From positions 116,052,705 through 116,116,704 of the forward strand of contig NC_061120.1 of the NCBI RefSeq assembly GCF_002878395.1: a DNA stretch of 64,000 nucleotides, written 5' to 3'. Every line of letters starts with the position of its first letter. The first letter of the stretch is position 1. Positions 58,482 through 64,000 of this stretch are shown in pieces. A program made the position numbers and the translations under genes. Source of the DNA: Capsicum annuum. Its lineage: Eukaryota > Streptophyta > Magnoliopsida > Solanales > Solanaceae. The notes under the pieces are model-generated. The model was given only the letters and a program-made list of their open reading frames with translations. It ran no database searches and was not told the DNA's origin.

Positions 58482-58790
58482 AGTAGGGGAATAAGTCTTC
58501 TATGTCTAGATCCCAGAACTGTGTGAGTAACAGGCCCAGTTATCCCCCATGTGCTAAGTATGGCAGAACACATCCCAGCGAGTGCTTGGTCAAATAGAGG
58601 GGTTGTTTTGGTTGTAGCAAGTTGGGCCACAGACTTAAAGAGTGTCTGCATGCTAGGTAGGAGAATAGAGATGTTTGACCCCAGACTCAAGATACCAGTG
58701 CACCAACTCCTTTAGCCCGTCCAGCTCCTCCTCAGGGTGTTTTATCCAAATAAGTTGGCGATTAGCGCCAGAATTGATTTTATACCTTAT
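58482..58790 (+). pseudogene. Element A gag, 3' portion with zinc knuckle
   Basis: Directly after the right end of B the gag of A resumes: SMSRSQNCVSNRPSYPPCAKYGRTHPSEC, then the knuckle CFGCSKLGHRLKEC (about 58602-58643) with all four metal ligands kept, and a Pro-rich tail (TSAPTPLARPAPPQGV). A stop separates the first part from the knuckle. This links to 37977 and proves the split. Confidence 0.85.
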
Positions 58791-59330
58791 TATCTCATCA
58801 GGAATAGGAGGATTCTCCAGATGTTGTTACTGGTATGATCTATGTCTTTCACTTTGATGTTTATATGTTGTAGGACACTGGGTCAAGTTTCTCTTATATA
58901 AACCCATTAGTTGCTTTAAATTTTTAGATAAATCCCAAAAGATCCCTGAGCCTATCCTAGTTTCTACCCTAGTAGGTAAGATAGTTATTGCTAAGAAAGT
59001 TTATAAAAATTGTCCTATTATTGTTTTTCATAAGATCATATTCATTGATTTGATAGAATTAGATATGGTCAATTTTGATCTTATTCTAGGTATGAATTTG
59101 CTTCCTTCCTGTTATGCATCTATAGACTGTCGTACCCGTGTGGTCAAGTTTTAGTTCCCTGATGAGCCAGTTTTTGAGTGGTCCGGCAAATTTGTTCTCC
59201 CAAGAGTTATTTTATATCCTATCTCAAATCCAGAAAACTAATATCTAAAGGTTGTATCTATCATCTAGTTCGAGTTAAAGACATTAAGTCTAAGACTTGA
59301 ACTATTCAGTCAGTCAACATAGTTAATGAG
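58791..59330 (+). pseudogene. Element A protease
   Basis: DVVTGMIYVFHFDVYML, a TAG, then DTGSSFSYINPLVALNF (58818-58925) is the active site, with Asp-Thr-Gly intact. MVNFDLILGMNLLPSCYASIDCRTRVVKF (59068-59152) is the C-terminal motif, where the usual Asp-Trp is Asn-Leu, followed by TAG where Gln is expected and FPDEPVFEWSG. Several frame changes occur between. Confidence 0.8.
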
Positions 59331-60190
59331 TTTCCTGACGTTTTTCCAGAAGATCTCCCAGGGGTACCTCCCGATAGAGAGATAGAGTTTGAGATTAACC
59401 TTCTTCATGATACACAACCTATTTTTATCCCTCCATACCTCATGGCACATGCAGAACTTAAGGATTTGAAAGAGAAACTCAAGGATCTTCTAGATAAAGG
59501 CTTCATAAGGCTCAGTATTTCTTCTTGGGGCACTCCTATCCTATTAATGCGAAAGAAAGATGGTTCTTTGCATATGTGCATTGACTATCATCAGCTTAAT
59601 AAGGTCACAATCAAGAATAAGTACCATCTTTCTATAATTGATGACCTATTTGATCAATTGCAAGGTGCAACTTATTTCTCAAAGATAGACCTTAGATCTG
59701 GCTACTATCAACTCAAAGTAAGAGAGTGTGATATTTTAAAGATAGCCTTTTGAACCTGCTATGTTCATATTAAATTTCTAGTTAAGTCTTTTAGGCTAAC
59801 CAATGCTCCATCAGCTTTCATGAATCTCCTGAATCAAGTGTTCAAATAGTATCTGGATGTGTTTGTCATAGTATTCATAGATGATATTCTTGTGTACTCC
59901 CGTAGTAAGGATGACCATGCTGACCATCTTAGAATTGTCCTGCAGACTCTTAGAGATCATCAATTGTTTGTTAAATTCATCAAGTATGAGTTTTAGCTAA
60001 GGTCAGTAGTTTTTCTGGGTCATATTATTTCAGCCGAAGGCATTAGAGTTGATCTCCAAAAGACAGAAGCTGTAAGAAATTGGCCTAGACCTATCTCTCT
60101 ATCTAACATTAGAAGTTTCTTGGGTCTAGTTGGCTATTACCACTATTTTGTCAAAGTTTCTCTTCTATTGCATCTCCCATGACCTGATTA
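59331..60190 (+). pseudogene. Element A reverse transcriptase
   Basis: [25 protein letters not shown] opens RT; then [41 protein letters not shown] and [14 protein letters not shown] (open 59442-59753). A TGA follows at 59751-59753. It continues with TNAPSAFMNLLNQVFK, a [22 protein letters not shown] (catalytic Asp-Asp at about 59878-59886), FLGHIISAEGIRVDLQKTEAVRNW, and SFLGLVGYYHYF. All RT blocks are present, with scattered stops, mostly TAG at Gln/Trp positions. Confidence 0.9.
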
Positions 60191-60712
60191 GCCCAAAAGA
60201 AAGTTAAGTTCCTGGGGTCAGATTTCTAGGAGAAGAGTTTTCAGGAGTTGAAGACTCGACTCACTTCTACCCCTGTATAACTCTGGTCGATGGTACAGAT
60301 GGTTTTTTAGTGTATTGTGATGCCTCTATAGTTTGCCTGGGTTATGTGTTGATGTAGAAAGGTTAGGTTATAGCCTATGACTCTAGGCAATTGAAACTGC
60401 ATGAAAAGAATTACCCAACCCATGATCTTGAATTAGCTACTGTGGTTTTTGATTTGAAAATCTAGAGACACTATCTTTATGGTGTTCATGTTGATGTATT
60501 TAATGATCACAAAATCATTCAGTATATGTTTACTCAGAGGGAGTTGAATGTTGACAGAGAAGATGGTTAGAGTTTCTAAAGGATTATGATATAAGTATGT
60601 TATATCATTCGGGAAAGGCCAATGAAGTTGTAGACGCCCTTAGGAGGTTGTCTATGGATAGTGTGGCTCATGTAGAGAAGGATAAGAAAGAATTGGCTCA
60701 TTAAGTTCATCT
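60191..60712 (+). pseudogene. Element A RNase H
   Basis: Fragments FLVYCDASIVCLGYVLM (about 60305-60355), then a TAG and [32 protein letters not shown], a TAG and RHYLYGVHVDVFNDHKIIQYMFTQRELN, then LEFLKDYDISMLYHSGKANEVVDALRRLS across a frame change. Catalytic Asp and Glu positions are visible. Confidence 0.82.
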
Positions 60713-62100
60713 TTTGGCTAGATTACGTGTTAGGTTGTTTGATTCTTCTGAAGGTAATGTGTGGATTCAAAATAGTTCTGAATCCTCCTTAGTTTTAAAA
60801 GTAAAGGAAAAGCAAGCCATGGATCCTAGTTTGGTCAAACTAAAGGAGTCAGTTAAAGACCAAAAGGTAGAGATTTTCTCCAAAGGGGGAGATGGTGTGT
60901 TGAGGTTTCAGGATAGATTATCTGTTCCTTGTGTTGGTAATTTGAGGTAGAGAATTATGGTTGAAGCATATGGCGAGCGATATTCTATTTATCTCGACAC
61001 TACCAAGATGTACCGCGACTTACGAGAAATCTATTGGTAGAGAGAAATGAAGAAGGACATAGCATAGTTTATCGTGAAGTGTATAATATGTCAAAAAGTT
61101 AAGGTAGAGCACCAAAGACCTAGTGGTGCAATGCAATAGTTTGGTATACCCACTTGGAAGTAGGAAGAGGAAGAGGTGAATATGGATTTCGTGACTAGTT
61201 TACCCCTTTCACATCGTTATCATGATTCTGTTTGGGTCGTTGCAGACAGGTTAACTAAGTCAGCATATTTCCTGCTAGTGCATACATCTTATAAGCTGAG
61301 GATTATGCTAAGTTGTATATTCGAGATTTAGTCAGATTGCATGGAGTTTCCTTGTCTATCAGAAGATATGTTGAGGGCATATGCCCTTGATTTTAAAGGA
61401 AGTTGGGATGAGCATTTACCATTGATTGAATTTGCGTATTACAATAGTTATCATTCTAGTATTCAGATAGCCCCATTTAAGGCTCTTTATGGGAGGAGAT
61501 GTAGATTACCCATAGGTTGGTTTGAAGGGGGTGAAGCTGCTTTGATTAGACCTGATGCTATGTTTGAGGATAGAGAGAGATTGAAGATAGCTCAGAGTCA
61601 TCAGAAGTCATAGGCAGACATAATAAAAAAGGACCTTGAGTTTGAGGTAGGTGATTTGGTGTATCCCAAGATTTCACCCATAAAAGGGGTGAAGAGATTT
61701 GGAAAGAAAGGTAAGCTTAGTCCTCATTATGTTGGCCCCTATAGAATTCTAAGTCATGTTGGAAAAGTAGCTTATGAGGTACAGTTTCCCATAGATTTGT
61801 CAGTCATTCATCCTGTCTTTTATGTCTCCATACTTAAGAACCACAGACGATTTTGTCGTAGTAGATCCTTCAGAGAGCTCAGACATTCAGAATAGTCTTT
61901 CATATGAAGACATTCTAATTGAAATCCTAGACCATCAAATTCATAGACTAAAGAACAAAGAAGTTCCTTTAGCTACAGTTTTATGGAGAAACCAATCAGT
62001 TGAGGGTACTACTTGGGAACCAAAAGCAGATATATGAGCCAAGTACCCTCATCTCTTCTTTATAAGTTCAGATCAAGATGAAGGTTCTATTCTTTCTTAA
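60713..62100 (+). pseudogene. Element A integrase with chromodomain
   Basis: 60714-60950: linker (MARLRVRLFDSSEGNVW), ending FQDRLSVPCVGNLR. Then EAYGERYSIYLDTTKMYRDLREIYW, TAG, REMKKDIA, TAG, FIVKCIICQKVKVEHQRPSG (HHCC knuckle; 60960-61125), MDFVTSLPLSHRYHDSVWVVADRLTKSAYF (core, about 61182-61270), SWDEHLPLIEFAYYNSYHSSIQIAPFKALYGRRCRLPIGWFEGGEA (61398-61550), [22 protein letters not shown], and a chromodomain-like end IEILDHQIHRLKNKEVPLATVLWRNQSVEGTTWE (61918-62018). A deletion after about 61340 removes the SDRG motif. It corresponds block by block to integrase of B. Confidence 0.87.
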
Positions 62101-62280
62101 TTCATCTCCCCTTTAACCAAAGATTCACCTATATAGCTATTATCATTATGAGTCCGTGCATTCTCTGAAGTACTCAAAGTTTATGACAATATAGAGTCAA
62201 TCTAGTAAATTATTTCAGTTGTACAGCTTTAGTTTTCTCTATTTTCTAAGCCTAACAAGTCACATTCAGGACGAATGTTC

Positions 62281-62295
62281 CCAAAGGGGAGATAT
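62281..62295 (+). promoter_or_regulatory. Polypurine tract of element A
   Basis: CCAAAGGGGAGATAT immediately before the 3' LTR. Confidence 0.75.
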
Positions 62296-64000
62296 TGTAA
62301 GACCCCACAAAATCCTCGTCATCTAAATCCCCTAAACGATGCCCAAAGAGTTCCGGGACTTAGAAAATCTAGCTAAGTGTTGGGATTTAGTCATTTCTAG
62401 TGCCTCAAGACTTTGAGGATTTTATTACCAACCTTCCTGGCCTTCGATAGTTGATATTTTAGATAATTCATAATTAGGGAAGTCAATAGGTGTTCCCAGA
62501 CAAATTTCAAAATTTTTGGTCCACGTTTAGACCACGTTTGGTGTCCTAAAAAGTTAGTCCAACTCGATCTTGGCGTGCTGCGTCGCCCATTGAGTTGGTC
62601 AATTTTATTGTAGGAACTGCCAGTCAAAAGTACTGAGGCTTGATGCGATTATGGTGTAAAGCGTCGATGCCATCAACGCACGGCATCGATTCGCGTCGAC
62701 GCCTAATTTTTTTCAGCTTTTAAATTCGCATCCAAGGGGGCAACTTAGTATTTTTTTCCCCCACCCTCTATCAGTCATAACATGAGATTAAGGTCCCTAA
62801 ATAAAAAAATATAGTCTTCTTCTCTAAAATTCACCAAGAACACTTTCTAGGGTTTCAACCCAAAGTTCAAGAGAACTCAAGCTTTAACCATCAATTTTCA
62901 TAATTTATTCAAGAATCGGAATCCCCAAACCAAGGGCATCAAGAATATCTGTTCAAAGTCGCAAATAGAGTCACAAAAGCGAGAGTTCTTTCAAAGTTCA
63001 TAATCTAAGGTATGTGGGGTTTGAACAAGAATACTTCTTCCGTTCTTGTGTCCAAAGTTTTGATTTTTATTATATAACTTCATGTTTTTGCAAGTGAGTT
63101 TTGCCAAATTTACTTTACTTTGAGATTATGAATTTATAATTTGTTCAAGTCTTGAAATCGTATGTTAATTCACATATTTATGTTTGAATTTCAGAAATTA
63201 TACGATGAATTGGACATCCCTACCATGAATTAATGTTTTTGAGTATTCCCAAGGTTGAAGTCAATATTTAAGCTTCATTATGAAGTTATGATTATTTGAG
63301 TATGTATATATGCTCTAAATCAAGTATGAATTGTGATGTTTCTTAAAAATAATGTATCAGCATGATTTTAACAAGCAAGTACTTAGATTATAAAGAAGGT
63401 GGATCTTTGATCCTAAGTTAAGATAGGAATCCACTTTTATCTATGATTTAAAGAAAAGCGAAGCATAGTTAGCTTCCATAACAAATTCTAGTATTATTTA
63501 AAGTGGATTTTCCTAAAAAGTTCTGAGCCTAAGTATGGGAGTAGTATTTAGCACCGAGTTGGTCTTGATTCCAAGGTTTCATGCCCCAGAACTACGAGCC
63601 ATTATAGGATTTGATTTACCCTAAGTGGGTTAAGATAGTGATCCCTATAGTTAAGGTTTTTTTCTGATGGCAAGGATAGAATAGCTCTCCCCAGCGTGGG
63701 TAAGACGTTGGACTCCATGTTGCTCACATGGTTTATGTCGATTAGAAGAAACTCCCAAGTTTCCAAAGTCTCTCAAAGTTCTAAAATCCCTAAGATTCCA
63801 AAGAAGTTATTCTCCTTAAGATAAAAAAATATAAGTTTGAAAGTTATTATTTTAAGATTTTTTTTGTTACAAGCTTTGAGAATAAGGGGAGAATACAGAT
63901 TTTAGAACTAAGTATAATGACTCACGAGATTTATAGTACATGTTTCATTGTTCATAACTTATGAGATTTATATTTCGAACTTATTCAAGCTATGTGAGTC
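62296..64000 (+). repeat. 3' LTR of element A, cut by window edge
   Basis: TGTAAGACCCCACAAAATCC... matches 34598 onward; 1705 of an expected 2289 bp lie in the window. The U3 word patch at 62560-62700 (GCATCGATTCGCGTCGACGCC and related) parallels 34865-35015 but has diverged more than the flanks. Confidence 0.9.

Larger units (their letters stand above)
34598..64000 (+). mobile_element. Element A: plus-strand chromovirus (Ty3/gypsy, Tekay/Del-like), split by element B
   Basis: 5' LTR 34598-36886, gag to 37977, interruption by B (37978-58481), gag remainder and pol 58482-62100, polypurine tract, and 3' LTR starting 62296 and running off the window. The pieces are in the same orientation and order, and the two LTRs are clearly the same family (about 7 percent different over a 195-bp stretch compared by eye). 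The chromodomain-like C-terminus and Met-tRNA primer site fit the Tekay/Del group. All genes are broken. Confidence 0.88.

Overview
The window looks like repeat-dense, heterochromatin-like plant DNA, most likely from a Solanaceae nuclear genome. Three things point there: an integrated pararetrovirus with the gene order of the cavemovirus/solendovirus group, an RTE-type LINE whose 3' tail resembles the end of Solanaceae LINEs and TS-type SINEs, and Tekay/Del-like chromoviruses with long LTRs. These are recognitions from memory; no search was run. I see no host protein gene, tRNA, rRNA or CRISPR. Every recognisable gene belongs to a mobile element or an integrated virus, and nearly all are broken.

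Layout. 1-2.5 kb: LTR-like sequence and a decayed ORF of the 'putative plant transposon protein' kind. 2.5-11.1 kb: a nearly whole endogenous caulimovirid (EPRV), AT-rich, with coat protein, movement protein plus a degenerate protease-like domain, protease-RT-RNase H, a TAV-like gene, promoter and leader, and a tandemly duplicated pair of small genes. 11.1-14.1 kb: 3' end and 3' LTR of an Athila/Tat-like element. 14.1-18.9 kb: truncated minus-strand chromovirus (element E). 20.2-23.5 kb: RTE-type LINE, with a second LINE fragment at 24.0-24.5 kb. 24.85-30.0 kb: truncated plus-strand chromovirus (element D). 30-34.6 kb: LTR debris with three tandem repeats (28, 39 and 68 bp) and a second small EPRV-like piece.

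34.6-64 kb is a three-level nest. Plus-strand chromovirus A (5' LTR 34598-36886, 3' LTR from 62296 and running off the window) is split inside gag by minus-strand chromovirus B (37978-58481). B's right-hand LTR is in turn split by a plus-strand Athila/Tat-like element C (46301-56428). Joining 37977 to 58482 resumes A; joining 46300 to 56429 resumes B's LTR.

Premature stops in both virus and retrotransposons are mostly of the kind made by C-to-T or G-to-A change (TAG where Gln or Trp is expected, TGA where Trp is expected), as expected of methylated, silenced repeats. The most unusual region is the EPRV: two retropepsin-like domains, a duplicated two-gene module of small proteins, start/stop overlaps, and a circularly permuted layout.
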